Origin: Casuarina equisetifolia | Lineage: Eukaryota; Streptophyta; Magnoliopsida; Fagales; Casuarinaceae | Direction of reading: 5' to 3' | Length of the DNA stretch: 64,000 nucleotides | Assembly (NCBI GenBank): GCA_028551475.1 | Contig: CM052357.1 | Location: 3,658,001 to 3,722,000, forward strand | Shown here: in pieces, positions 11,701 through 24,173 of the stretch | Position numbering within the stretch: the first letter of the stretch is position 1 | Layout: each line of letters starts with the position of its first letter | The notes under the pieces: generated by a model | What the model was told of the DNA's origin: nothing | The model's input: the letters and a program-made list of their open reading frames with translations, nothing else | Databases searched by the model: none | Made by a program: the position numbers and the translations under genes

Positions 11701-14560
11701 CAGTTAAGTGTCTTAATAAAGTAATTAAGGCAGGTCAATGATCACTAAATGCATTAATTGAAGCTTTCGGCTTTGTCTTTGAAAGTGAGAAGTTGGTTAT
11801 AGCCGTTGTTAGCAGTTGGCACATGGTTTGGCCATATGTTTGACCCAAAAATATCTAGCAGAAGGATTAGTTTATGCCAAGAATAGTCAGTGCAGTCATT
11901 AAATAATTGATGATGGTTAGCATGACAAGTTTTTAATTAGGTAGGTAAAAGCCTGGGCAGGCACTGTCATAAGAAGCAACTGATTGCAGGTTGATGATGT
12001 GGGTGGCAGCATTACAAACGACAAACGACAAACGAAAGATGGGCCCAAGATCCCTCCCAAATATTGATGTTTCTGCCATTATCGACCTTCAAACAAAGAA
12101 CCTTTCTCCACCAGTACTTTTTCCTTTCTGAAATCAGGAAGCATTATTAGAGATTAAAGTTGCCGAGATATTTTCCTTTGAAAGCTTAAATCCATACATT
12201 TTTTAATGTTTTTCAACTTCATGTTAGAAGGTTTAAAGTTTTAACTCAAAAGTTAATTCAATGGTTGGAGGGTTTTTTCCTTTAATCTTTACCTCAAGAT
12301 CTTATCTTCCTATATGGAATTATCTTCATACACATGTTTTTCATAACCTTTCATAATTACAGGTCTAATGAGGGTAGTTCTACCTGCATTAGATCTCTTT
12401 GACTTCCGTAAAATTTTCTTATTGGAAAGATCAATGAGGAGGGAAGTTCCATGTGTTTGGCATAACTTGAGGACTTTTTTAGGTTAAAGAGTGAAAGCAA
12501 TAGATGAAGCTACTCAACCCCTATTATTTTTATTGATAGATCTAGGCTTGTGGACTACGATAATCAAGAAAAGAGTAGGCAGGAAACAGATATCATCGAA
12601 GGTCTGTCTTCTACAAATGTTTATGCTATAAACCACAGCTTGGAACAGAGATACTTCAACTAAATAGTTCACATTTTGATCCAAATATTCAATTGTTTCT
12701 TTGAGAAGTAATTTAGGAATAATTCAAGTATGATCAATAAGTCGAACTTTCTTTTTACGATCTTCCTTTTATGGTTTTAAAATAATCGGTACAAGGTGTC
12801 TTAGAATTTTTAATCCACATAACCAACCGCTTTCCCCATAATTAGTAGAGTTCATTATTCTTGAGAGTGGAGGAACATGTTTGGCACGTTAATTATAGGA
12901 GAATCTATTTAAATATGCACCAAACAGGATGCTTATAGTTTCTGTTGGCAGTTGCACATGGAAAGGGCAATGACTAATATCATGAACTTGGATTAAATAA
13001 AAAACAATGATAGTAAATAATCTACTTCATAAACAAGATCTCAATGGTTTTTTTCTTATTTTTATTTAATTTTTTGGTGTTAACTGGTAAGTGTGAACAT
13101 GTTTGTCTTTCACACTTGCCCATCAACATCATAATTATTTGAAAGAATCTGACTTTAGCTACCTTTTTTAATCACTTTCGGCAGTCTATAAGTAACTACA
13201 TATGGGTTTCAAGATTTCCATGGGAATCGAACCGTAATCACATCTAGGGAACTAATATAGTACTAATAATTATGTCAGATTACTAGGTATAGACATATTA
13301 ATTGTTCTGAAATAAAAAAGCAAGATGTCAATACAAAAGGAGTACCAAATGATTCAGATGCGATTCTGTTGATACACAGGTTATAAAAAGAAGATGGTTC
13401 TTTGCAAATAGCATGCAAGTGGTTCATGCTTTGGAAGAGATAAGGAAAAAAATATAGACCAAAGGTAGGCAATTAAACCAAAAATTGTCAGTCAATACAG
13501 CCCCCATGTGTAGGACCTTCAAGTGGAGGACTGGCCAAAAGCGTTCCGCCGGCGAAGAATTGGGTCCTGGTCTCCCAACATACACATGACTGCACATGTT
13601 AACATTCATGTGTGATGATCCCAAAGTATGTACATCTTCTTAAGCGTCTTTATATATTTTTCATTCGCATATTCTATTTTGAGTTGAACATTTGAAAGCA
13701 ACTGAAACTTCAATTATGATTTCATCAGTAAAGATTTTATTTTTCAACGGCCGAAAGATGTAAGAAATGTTAATTTCATGCATATTTGCTGTAGAAATCA
13801 AGATGCTGTCTTTTTTGTACATGGAGGTGCTAACTCCCTTACAAACTGGTTTTTAAGTGAAGAACTAACCTTTTTTATATGACATCAAAATCTAAATTTC
13901 AAGTAAGGTATTCCATCAATCATAAATACATCAAAAGCTTATATTCCTATGCTCCACATGAGCATCATATTAGAAAATAAAATTTTTGTTTACATTATTA
14001 ATATATTGACATGTTTGTTATTTATTATTTTTTTGTATGTGGGTGTACTTTCATTTTTTATAAGCCAGTTTTAAGGAAGTAACTTTCTAACATTTGTGTT
14101 TTACTTGCACTTTTAAGATGTATGTTTATGCCATGGCAAGGAAGGCTAAGAAACCACCCCAATTTTTTATACGGTTTGGCAGGTAAGATTAAGCATATCA
14201 ACCTCCTCTTCTTTTCAAAAGAAGTCGAAAAAGCAGCCAAGTAAAAAGAAAAAAAAAAGCATGGATGTCGGGATGCAAATCCCGCGGTCCTGTTTTCATT
14301 CTTCTGTTAACAATATCTTATTCTTTGTGCTTTCAACAGGAAGGATAAAATAATGGGCATAGATTCCCAAACTGATATGACTGATAAACCATCAACAAAC
14401 TACCAACTACCAGCACCACCTACACCAGCATCCGATGAACTAATTCAGCCAATCATATGTAACCTGCTGTACATTAGTAAACTTTTGCTCCTTAATTTAT
14501 GCAAAAGCCCAAAGGCCTCCATCTCCTTTGCTGTTCCTTCTCACTCTTTCTTGTACGCAT
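11701..14560. other. AT-rich intergenic stretch, no gene seen
   Basis: No frame exceeds about 70 codons and none is recognisable. A word resembling a tRNA B-box occurs on the minus strand near 13227, but no tRNA can be folded around it (see rejected items). The plus frame 14353-14562 is Pro/Ser-rich and unrecognised. Confidence 0.4.
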
Positions 14561-14569
14561 AATAAGAGC

Positions 14570-15600
14570 TTCACATCAAAAGATATAATCCTTGATGTGG
14601 AATTTAGATAAAAAAAAATGAATCTTCTATTCTTTAAATTAACCTTTGCTTTGAATCTATTGACATAGTATCAAATTAAATTTACTACAAACTAGTGTGA
14701 TGTTAAGCTCAATAATATTTTAATTAGCAGAGAATATGTGCAACATAAAAGTCTCTCACTATGAGTTAAAAATTTTAAGGTAAAACTTAAATGAAAAAAA
14801 AAATCTTTTAATCATTAAGCTAACTTTTGAGTTAAGTATTTTGATATATTTTAAAAGCTCAAGTTGAATATGCTCCATCCCATACAACCTTGAACCAGCA
14901 ATGGTTGATGAGTGGGTTGATATGTGTAGCACATTAGTCTCACATTGAAAATTTAAGATTTTTTATACACAACTTAAATAAATAAATAAACAAAAACCTC
15001 TCAAATCTTTGAACTAACTTTTAAGTTGAATCTTTTGATATAGTATCAAGGTTCAATTTGAATCCACTTTATCATATTGAATATGATCTATCCCATGCAA
15101 CCTTGAACCTAGCAATGATTATGAGTAAGTTGATGTGTAGTACAATAGTCTTACATTGAAAATTTAAGATCTTTGATGTAAAATTTAAATTGAAAAAAAA
15201 TAAAATAAAACTCTCAAGTCTTTGAACTAACTTTTAGGTTAAATCTTTTGATATAGTATTAAATCTCAAGTTGAATCTACTTTATCATGTTGAATATGCT
15301 CCATCCCATGCAACCTTGAACCTAGCAATGATGAGTGAGTACATTCATGTGTAGCACAATAGTCTTATATTAAAAATTTAAGATCTTTGATGTAAAACTT
15401 AAATGAAAAAAAAAAAAGAACTCTCAAATCTTTGAACTAACTTTTAAATTGGATCTTTTGACATAATATCAAACCTCAAGTTAAATCCACTTTATCATAT
15501 GTAGCCTTGCACCCGATAATATTTAGTATACAAGAAGTGTGTGCAAGTTGAAAATCCTTAACTAAAACTTAAGTAAAAAAATAAAAAATAACTTTTGACT
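14570..15600. repeat. Five-unit imperfect tandem array, about 180-215 bp per unit
   Basis: Each unit runs: ctctca-like word, an A-rich run, 'ctttgaactaactttt', 'gaatcttttgatatagtat', 'caagttgaat', 'ccatcccatgcaaccttgaac', a gtgtag-acaatagtct segment, then 'aaaatttaag'. The anchor 'taactttt' falls at about 14641 (degenerate), 14820, 15014, 15227 and 15435, so spacing grows from about 180 to 213 bp. Outer units are more diverged than the central ones. No coding potential. It has the look of a small satellite-like array or a tandemly amplified transposon remnant. Confidence 0.8.
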
Positions 15601-17660
15601 TAGATTTTACACTGGACCTTTTAGACCTTCCTACATTCCACATGTGCATGCACTCTCAATAGAGACGGTCAAATACTTAACATGGGTTGCGAAAGCATTG
15701 AAGATAATAAAAATTAGGTACAAAGGATCATTTAACTTGAGAATTCGGCAACAACCTACTGCTAGACTTTGTCAAAAGATGAACAAGACAAAAGAAAGGT
15801 TTCGAGGGTAGGCTCTGAAGGGAGACACAGATTTTATGATGGCACTGTGTTTGGTCGCACATGGCATCCAAGGAAACAAGGGGAGCGTGAGCTGGATGAA
15901 CATGTTAAGGAAAGCAGAGCATCTTCAAGAAGATCTTGTGGAAAATCAGTTTTCCTATGAGAACTTCGTATGGGTGTCTGTGGAAGCGTTTCTTTTGCCA
16001 ATAATTCGTATAATATTCAGTCGGCAACAAAGAAGGGTGATGGTTCTCTTTGTTTGCGCATCCTGGAGCGAATCGCGCATTCTTAGAGTTGTCCACGTCA
16101 TAAGTATATAGCTTTCCTTCTACTTTTCACCTAATTTAGAACCATCTCTCTTTCTCTATAAAAGTGCCATCTTTGCTTGATCTTCCACCCCATGCTCCCT
16201 TTTCCTGTTAAGGTTAAATATCAATTGGTCACTCCTTTTCCTGGTGCATGAACCTGCAGAGTGGTCTCTTGGAATGGGAAGCATTTTCCATGGCTAATTA
16301 TATGCTTCTTTATAGTGATCCACTAATTCAGGGTAGTTCAGTTTTCAGAACTTGTATCTCAATCAGTCAATGTAGGTCCTACACTTTATTCAATCTTCAA
16401 ATCATGCTCATTTTGCTTCTGGTTGGAAGAAGAAAGCAGGTATTGAATGACTAGTTCTGTCTCTATGAAGGTTCTGACCGAGGCTGCAGTTCCTGAACTT
16501 GAGTTTTAAGTTCAATTTGATATTATTGGACCTAAGAATGGGCATAACTATGTAGTTTTTGTCCGTTGAAGATGACCCACTTCCACCATTTCCAACTATT
16601 TCCATGACAGTGCCCGTGATACAGCAGAAAGCAACTCCTTTGCGACACGAAAGCTCTAATCTTGGACTCTATCTTCCTGATCGTACACATTCTTATTTCC
16701 CTAAACCATCTCGTGTCAAAATACAATGTTTCCATGTCATGTTTCCATTTGTTCTTCCTGATCACGACAACTAATTTAATCATTTCCCGCGCTTTATTCT
16801 AAGAAAACATGGCTTATCCTCGTCACTGATCAATGAACGTTACGTGTTAATCTAAAATTTCTTCTCAGTAAAATAAACAAAAGGAAAGCCGGTCTTCTCT
16901 TCTTTTCTCCCTTCCCTTCTTTCGTGGAAAATGCTTTATGGAAAGAAACCCCAAAGCAACATGTTTCTTCTTCAAATGTCAACGAGAGTAGCAAATTTCT
17001 ACCTGCACATGGTCAAGTATGGTGGTCTTGAAGTCCCTTTAACCAGAAGTAATATTTGTTTAGGCATTACTTTGAGAAAACCCATCAATCGCTATGCCGT
17101 GTTGGACAATTCAGCAGGCAAACTTTGGGGTCCTTCTGCATTCATCTTACCGAACTGCAGAAGGAAATCCGTGCCCAAAACCTCGTCTTTTGAGTACAAT
17201 ATTTAGATTCCGGAGCATCTTCTGTCGTGGAATTATATTGCATTCTCACCAAAAGTTGAAATGATGTGCACAAACGAAGCAACAGGGCAAAGACAATGAA
17301 ACAACAGGGAAAGAGAGATGTCCAACTCTGAGATATACAGAATCTGATGATTCATTAAAGTCAAAGATCACTTTAGGATGTATTGCAAGTTTGAAATCTG
17401 CCATGAAAGCTCCTCAAGATTGGTAGGAAATCACTTGGGTTAAACAAAGTGGATTATGCGTGCCTTCTACGGAAAAACCAAAGCTTGGAGAAGGCTTGGA
17501 GGAGAGCCAATCAATGGATATGCCGTACATCACTGGAAAGTGATATGGGCTGCAAGCTTTGATGGCCTGGCAAAACCTGAACTTTGTACATGTATTGATC
17601 CAGGCCCAACAAAGCATATGCATGCGATTAAAGAGAAATGCTATTGAAAGCATGCTTATT
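15601..17660. other. Intergenic DNA with unrecognised short frames
   Basis: Plus-strand frames at 15769-15960, 15836-16111, 16559-16774, 16931-17206 and 17456-17647 are 60-91 codons. None has a domain I recognise. The frames at 16931 and 17456 share a short similar stretch (KPINRYAV and EPINGYAV), so they may be diverged copies of one element. No splice sites tie them into a gene. Confidence 0.3.
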
Positions 17661-20600
17661 TATGCCAATTTTTCCTCGACATTTTTTTATTTCTACCAAT
17701 TTTTTTATGGGAATTTTATCCTTCATTTTGACACCAAATGAAAAGGAAAATAAATCAAGTCTTTGAAATAAACTGAAGGCAACAAATACCTAATATGTGA
17801 AAGGAAAAAGGACCAAATTGTGTGAAGACATGAAGCAAAAAAATTCTATCCAAAGTTACAAAATATATGTTCTTTTGGCAATCAAGAAAAGAACCCTGGT
17901 GATTATATAAAGAATAAGAACTAAGAACCCTACATTTATAAAATTACAATCAAGTCATTGAGCTTGGATCCTCATTAATCGTGTGGGTTGTTCCAACACA
18001 TCTAATACATCTAAATGATATTGATCTCTATTTTGGTCAATCCTATAAATGGATTGTAAGTCAGCTGAGTTTATTTGGAAATCTCAATAAATTTCTTAAT
18101 TTTAATTGGTTTCAAGGAATTTGTAACTTCTAATTTTGTAGGATAACTTGATGATGCAATTATTTATAAATGAGCCCTTATTCATGATTAATAAGCAAAT
18201 TTTCTTACCAATTTTTTTAAAATTTATTGTTCCATATTATTGTAGAATTTATTTAACTCAACATTTCTCTTCTACTCAAATGAAACTAACCATCCAACCT
18301 ACAATATTTTTTACTCACCTACCACTTAGTACAAGGCTCTACACTACAAAGAATAAGATGTAGATGAGGGTCTAAGTGGACCTAGTGCAAAGGACCCTAT
18401 GAACTAACCTAAATACTTGAACCCAAGTGATTAGCATAGCTTGTATGAAGGTGTTAACATAGTAGGATAGTGCCTTAGTTTTAAACCATAGCTTTTGGCC
18501 TAGTGATAATACTTGACAAGCCTTATTGTTATATCACTTAATTGTTTGTTGACATAGCCAAGTATGAATTATTTATTTTATAGTCCTTTCAAGGAACTTA
18601 ACAAACTATTCTATGTTATAAAACAAGTATTGTCATTGAAATATGAACTTGCGAAATATGAAGGTACAAAATAAGTGCAATTACTTAGAAAGAGAAGATG
18701 AAACTGTTTATTTATTTTTATTGAATTTTTCAAAATAATAAATTTATTGCTATCATTGGATTTATTCAATATATATATATATATGGAACTCTCTTTAAGT
18801 TTTGCAATACTACATAATTTTTGTTTCATTATGAAAAAATATTATGCTCACTTATATGTAGAAATAGGTCCAAAAATTCTAACTTAAAACTAGTTCCTGA
18901 TCTTGTGAGATATTTTTTGCATCTAAACTATACCCGATAACTTTCTCTTTGGATTATTTATATTCCTTAATCATTTTGATGATGACTATTTAAAATTAGT
19001 TTTCTCATATTAGAAATATGTAACAAAAATAAAATTAATACAAGGCTTCATTATCTATAGCATTTTTTTATCAAATAATATTATGAATAGCCAAGTATTA
19101 ACATTTAGAAATAAAATTCTTATTCCTTCATTCGTGGGCTAAGCACTTGTTGGCCTAGACTACTTTGTTGGGCTAAATCTATTTGTCATGGACCCAAGCT
19201 ATTCCAAGCCCAGGCCTAATGACTTAAGTGAAATGGTGAGTTTCACTTAAAACTGGTGCACAACGTGCTGCTTGAAGACAAATCTACATCTTCATTCCTA
19301 GCAATGCGCGAGACAGCAAATGTAAAAAAATGAGAACATTTCACCAAGAATCGTACACTATTGTTTGAATTCAAACTGGAGCTAGAATGCCTAAGACAGT
19401 GACTGTTCTGACAGAGGAACATGTCGAAAGGTGAGCTGAATGAATTTTTTTTTTTTTTTTTTTTGTGTGGGTGAATGTTTGGGGGTAAAAAGATAAGCTA
19501 ACATGCTGTCTTGTTTTTTTGTAGAAATAGAGTGTAGAAAAACCAAAAACTGCAAGAAAGATTGTTCTCTCAAAAACGATCTCATAAGCTTGTATTTCCT
19601 GCTCGAAATACTCAATGAAGAATCACAGCTTGATCCTTCTAATCTCCCATAGTTTTTTTGATCACTCATTGTTGCATTTCGTTATTATTCTCATGGTAAC
19701 TATTCACACCAAAAGTTTGCATCTCGGGTGGTTTACCAACTGTTTAGGTCCGATTGATTGAAATATAACATATGTTTTAGACCATCACATGTGAGATTGC
19801 ATAGAACCCTAGCAACGAATATTTGGGATTTTTGTTTGGTTAGCACCTACACCATATTGAATCTATTTAGTGTTGGTTTGTTAAATGCAACAGTGTAATT
19901 CTATACTCTAGAGTTTGTGGGACTAAACTTTGATTTATATATTATTTTTGGAAGCTAAGGTTGGTGGATGGATTACATATATGTTATAGACAGCCTTCTT
20001 TAGTATTGTGATCACTTTACATTTCAAGTGCTAGGAGAATCATATTAGATTAAGTCATAGTGCTGTCTTAAAATACATATTATATTTAGCACAAAGATTG
20101 ACTTGATTAATATATATATGTTCACATGCTTATCATTATTTTTTTGAGAACATAAATGTGTTGATTGTATGTGTGCAGCAAATTGAAAGTGAGATTTTTA
20201 TTAAGGCTATTAATTAGATAAAGAGACATAGTTGAGAAGAACATTTATTGTATTTGTATAGATTTTAGCTAGACCGATCTTATTTGAAATATTGTATATC
20301 TAGCTTTGTGACAAAAGCATAAGAACACTATTGTATAGTTTTGTAATCCCTTATTGGTTGGTTTTTGCTTGTAAAGAGAAAAGTAATTTGTATTGGGTGC
20401 AAGACACCTAGGCTTAGGTTGGGTTAATTTATCAATCACAAAGCATATGGCTTGTGTGACACAGGATTACTCAGGTTGTGAGGAATTAATGATTCTTTTA
20501 CAAAACTTGTAACTTGTTTGACATGGGACTCTTAGGTGTGTGAGGAGTAACCTTTAAATTTTATATCATTTTGTAAGCTATGAAAGTGGTTTGCCTTCAT

Positions 20601-21780
20601 TCCTTGGTGGAAGTCCTCTTTTAAAAAATTTCCTTAAGAGTGTAATAGGTGCAAATTTGTGATAAGTTGAACCATCCTTAAACAAATTCTTGTGTTGATT
20701 GGATTTTCTCTCCCTACTTTTTTATTTAAGTTTATTATTCATTTTTGCGACATTTTATTTTGCTTGCATGTTGACCTAATTTGCAATTTACATCAAGAAG
20801 TTTAGAAACAATTGAAAAGGAGGCAAAAAGAGATAACATTAAATCCTTCAACCTAATTTAACCCTTCTTCTTAGCTTGCAATAGTACTTTAACTTTCATC
20901 CTTAATACTATTTGCACATGGAGCATGCTTTGGGCTCAAAGTTAAATGTAAGCTAAATTAAATTAACTTAAGCTTTAATACTATATTAAAAATAAGCTCA
21001 ACGTCCAACTTAAATCTAATTGATGAGTTGAGAACACTCAAACAATACCCATGAACTTTTGTTTTCAAGACTTTCAATTAGAATATACTCATTATAATCA
21101 AAGCACTAGTGTTCACTTAATATAAAATTATTTTGTAAGGAAATTTGATCTCAATTAATTCTATTTTGCAGGTTTTTTCATAAATTATTGAGATTTTCTT
21201 TGCTAAGTCATCAAAATTTCAATATCATAATCACAAATTTTGAAGTGAATCATATATATTTTTCCATATTGAAATTTTCATTAAATTACATAAATGAGTT
21301 ATGAGAAAGCCTAAGATAAAACTTTAAAGAGGTGAGACCCAAACCATTCAATTTAGAAATAGGTATTACAATTTAACAATATTTTAACTTCAAAATATTT
21401 TGATATGAAACTTTGGCTACACTTCTATTTTCTTAAAAATAGCCTTAAATGTTGTCAATGGTTTTTTTTCCTAATGGGGTGCTTATCATGCTTAATATGA
21501 TAAATGCATGAACTTACATGCAATATAAATTCAAAATCATCCAATTTGGGCAGGTTTACTGTATTATTTCTCTTCCGTCCTATTAAAGGCTTTTAATTAG
21601 AATATCTTCATTTTTTAAGAATATCTATTTATCAAGTAAAAAAATTTTACAATTTTTGTGACTAAAATTAATTAAAATAAGATACATATTAGTTAAAATA
21701 ATTGAAAAATATTATACAAATTGGAAAGGACAAGCAATTGTCAGTTCATTAGTGTTCGTGCGTTTTGGCCATGACCAGTA
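17661..21780. other. Very AT-rich intergenic stretch, no gene seen
   Basis: Only short chance frames occur. Low-complexity tracts include an alternating TA run near 18770-18784 and a 20-T run at 19445-19464. Nothing else is supportable. Confidence 0.45.
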
Positions 21781-22690
21781 CGTTACCCAGCGCAAGAACA
21801 GAGCTTTGCGGAATAGAGGCGTGCAATTGTCCGAGAAACACCATAGCTTGAAGAATTGGGTACTTCAATGGGTAATGCTCCTTTTCTCTTCAAGCATTCA
21901 CAACCCATGATCTCTACGACCCCTTTCATATGTTTGACGCGTTTATTTTCACGGTGTATGTTAAGTTTTTGATCTGTCCTTTTCGTTTTAGGATCATTGA
22001 GCTCTTTGTATTTTGAGTGATGTGAGAATATTGGGGGCAATCAAATTGTACCAAATGTGTTCTAGTGTAATTCCAGGATGATAATTTGTTGGTTTGTTGT
22101 TTGCGTACAAAGTAATATCTAAGCTAGCTACTCTGACTCGGTTAGAGCAGAGGATTCTTCCACTCAGCCTATTTTGAAATACTTTATCCTATGCCTTAGG
22201 GTGTTTGGGGGGAGAGGAATGCTAAGACGTTTGATTGAATGGGGCTTACCAATATTTATTGCATGAGGGGAAAAAAGGGAATTTCCTTTTTTGTCTTTCT
22301 TTGAATCTTTAGGCCTTCAACTGTAGCTCTTTGTTTTTCATTTTCCATATTCTCTTTGAATATATTTTCTGATAAGTCGGAAAAAAAATAGAGTTCTAGG
22401 ACTGTGCTTGATTGGAAGACTATAATTCATCAAAACAGCTCACCCCATCATCTTTTTCATGTTTTAAGGTGTATTTAAGCGAGCTGGATCTCATGGTTGA
22501 AACAGGTAAAAATGTTTAGTTCCACCCATTATGATTTGTTTGTATAGTTGTTCTAACTTTGGAGGCAAATAAAATTTGTTTTGCCAATAAGCAGAACTAC
22601 ATTACTGTATTTTGTTAATAATGACAAGCAAGAATGGATAAAGCTAGGACCCAATTGATGTCATACCTCAAGTTTTTCTTGAGTTTGATC
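21781..22690. other. Intergenic DNA before the NCED fragment
   Basis: One minus-strand frame (21783-22040, 85 codons) is unrecognised. From about 22658 weak similarity to NCED may already begin (VIP-like codons), but it is too diverged to call. No other feature is seen. Confidence 0.35.
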
Positions 22691-22699
22691 TGAGTATTA

Positions 22700-23025
22700 C
22701 AGGCATATTCTGTATTAGGAATGGTCATCAAATCAATGCTCCTTTTAAATTGGTATTATGTGGGGTTTGAGTCTTCATAGACTTTTTGCTTCCATTTGTA
22801 GAATGCTTTGGAGGAGCTGCCGTTGGACAAGGTCTTGGTGACTGGGTCATGCATAACATCACAAGAGTCCATCTTTAATGAGTGTGATGAGAGCCTGAAG
22901 AGTGTGCCCCCTCAAATTAGGCTTAATTTGAAGACCAGCAAGTCCACATGCCGACGGATCACCTCAGCTTCCGAGCATATGAATTAACAGGCTGGTATGG
23001 TGAACTGCAACAAGCTGGGGAGGAA
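22700..23025 (+). pseudogene. NCED pseudogene fragment
   Basis: On the plus strand this stretch translates to a decayed copy of the NCED C-terminal half, matching about residues 397-498 of the intact gene at 4.06 kb. Clear matches include TFCFHL (with the iron-ligand His) at about 22781-22798, GSC, the run [13 protein letters not shown] (about 22868-22906), IRLNLKT, and GMVN.NKLGR before similarity stops near 23020. It is broken: a frameshift near 22768, TAG codons near 22778 and at the Trp codon after FCFHL, and TAA where the parent has LEAGM. It is opposite in strand to the intact gene, about 17 kb away, and lacks both ends. It cannot make an enzyme. Parentage from this NCED or another paralogue is open. 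Confidence 0.9.
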
Positions 23026-23079
23026 TACAATGGTATCATGGTAGTCTCGTTTCTGTGCATAACCTATGATGAAATAGCT

Positions 23080-23492
23080 CTTTCTTCTGAGGGCTCTCTG
23101 CATCTGCAAATCAGGTTGGAGCTAAATTGGGGTGCAAGTACAGAAACCAAAATTTATTTATAACCAGCAAAGCTGCCCATACATCTATTTCGTTATAAAA
23201 AAAAAAGGGCACAAAACTACAGGTGCAGAGATAGGAGAATTCCATAACCCAAAACCATACTTTATTTATAGCCGTCAATCCCCTCCCTATATTTATTTAG
23301 TTATAAAGAGAAATGTACAAAACTACAGGTGCAGAGGTAGATCCAGATTCCCTTCATCTTCTTATCAGAAGAAATCCCCAACCTAAAAAAGGAGTTCTCC
23401 ACATCCTTAAAAAGAAGCAGCTCTTTCTTCTGAGGCTTCTCAGTTTCAGCAGGCAGGCTGGAGCTCTTCTGAGGCCTTTTTGATGAAGGCAT
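23080..23492 (-). pseudogene. Rearranged 3' part of the zinc-finger-like locus
   Basis: Read on the minus strand, an open frame of 63 codons (23492-23301, starting MPSSKRPQKSS) ends in IYLCTCSFVHF. The tail encoding that end (ctgcacctgtagttttgt ... ggttataaataaa) is present twice, at about 23340-23245 and 23225-23130. It is followed by a diverged copy (23120-23080) of the Ser/Glu-rich segment from 23466-23423, so the order is P-T-T-P'. The same tail in a third copy lies at 37.1-37.24 kb, there joined directly to a C2H2-finger fragment. I infer that this is the downstream part of the locus whose finger lies at 29.7 kb, separated from it by the copia insertion. The protein family beyond the finger is unrecognised. 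Confidence 0.5.
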
Positions 23493-23616
23493 CTCGTCAG
23501 AATATCACCTAACTTCATCTAAGCAGCGTTTTTTACATTTATCAAAAGTTACCCTACTAATTTCGTTGTTCTCACAACCCCCATTTTGGCCAGAACACTG
23601 ACAAGCACCTGCAGGC

Positions 23617-23642
23617 AAGGAACCTCTAGTGAGAGGTTCCTT
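23617..23642. repeat. Perfect 11-bp hairpin
   Basis: The arms aaggaacctct and agaggttcctt are perfect reverse complements around a 4-base agtg loop. It lies inside the non-coding part of the split zinc-finger-like locus. It could be a structural relic of a small transposon; no function can be assigned. Confidence 0.7.
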
Positions 23643-23770
23643 CAAGCCATGCAATTGATTTATCCAAGCGTAAGATAAGGATGTCTAGTGGCATAGACAG
23701 GATATAGAAGCTTACGAAGATTTTGATGCTAAGATTTTGCAAGGTATCCGTCAAGAAGAGTCTTGTACCA

Positions 23771-23852
23771 TCTCCAAATGTTTTATGTTCGTCAATACTA
23801 AATTGACGGATTCTCCAAATATTTTATGTTCGTCAATACTAAATTGACGGAT
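23771..23852. repeat. Two-copy 41-bp tandem repeat containing a hairpin
   Basis: The unit beginning tctccaaat is repeated at 23771 and 23812 with one visible difference (atg versus ata). Each unit contains cgtcaat-actaa-attgacg, a 7-bp inverted repeat with a 5-base loop. The pair lies 70 bp outside the left LTR of the copia element. Confidence 0.85.
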
Positions 23853-23916
23853 TCCATATGGACCAGGACATGATAAGGAACCCATTTGAAAACCAGTGGT
23901 GGCAGTGCTATCATAG

Positions 23917-23921
23917 GGAAC
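23917..23921. repeat. Left target-site duplication (GGAAC)
   Basis: GGAAC directly precedes the left LTR and recurs directly after the right LTR at 29319-29323. A 5-bp duplication is the usual integrase signature of Ty1-copia elements and shows that both LTR ends belong to a single insertion. Confidence 0.95.
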
Positions 23922-24161
23922 TGTTAAAGTGTGTGTGCCGTGAATAGTACAAAGAGGGGCTGTTGTGGAAAATCATTGTTGAACTGTACTGTATTGTCAG
24001 AAACCCATTTATAGTCTTCTTCTTCATTCATTCGTATATACTTGGACTGTATTCCTTTTACATGAACACACAGATCTGTATCTACAAACCCATTATCATC
24101 AATACAATGATTTGCAGAGTTATTATGCAATTCCGTGTATCTTTCTCTTTATTATTCAACA
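23922..24161 (+). repeat. Left LTR of the copia element
   Basis: 240 bp, starting TGTTAAAG and ending ATTCAACA. Compared with the right LTR it has an extra GT in its gtgtgtg run and two single-base differences (cattg versus cactg; ctgtactg versus ctatactg). It should hold the promoter; 'tttatag' and 'tatatac' are TATA-like words, not decisive. Confidence 0.96.
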
Positions 24162-24173
24162 TGGTATCGAGCC
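24162..24173 (+). other. Primer-binding site
   Basis: TGGTATCGAGCC directly follows the left LTR. It resembles the complement of the 3' end of plant initiator tRNA-Met (TGGTATCAGAGC-type sites), with a small difference. Such sites prime minus-strand synthesis in most plant copia elements. Confidence 0.85.

Noticed and set aside
13180-13260. tRNA gene suggested by a B-box-like word (ggttcgattccc) on the minus strand
   Set aside because: No T-stem pairing, no matching acceptor or anticodon arms and no A-box at the right distance can be formed.
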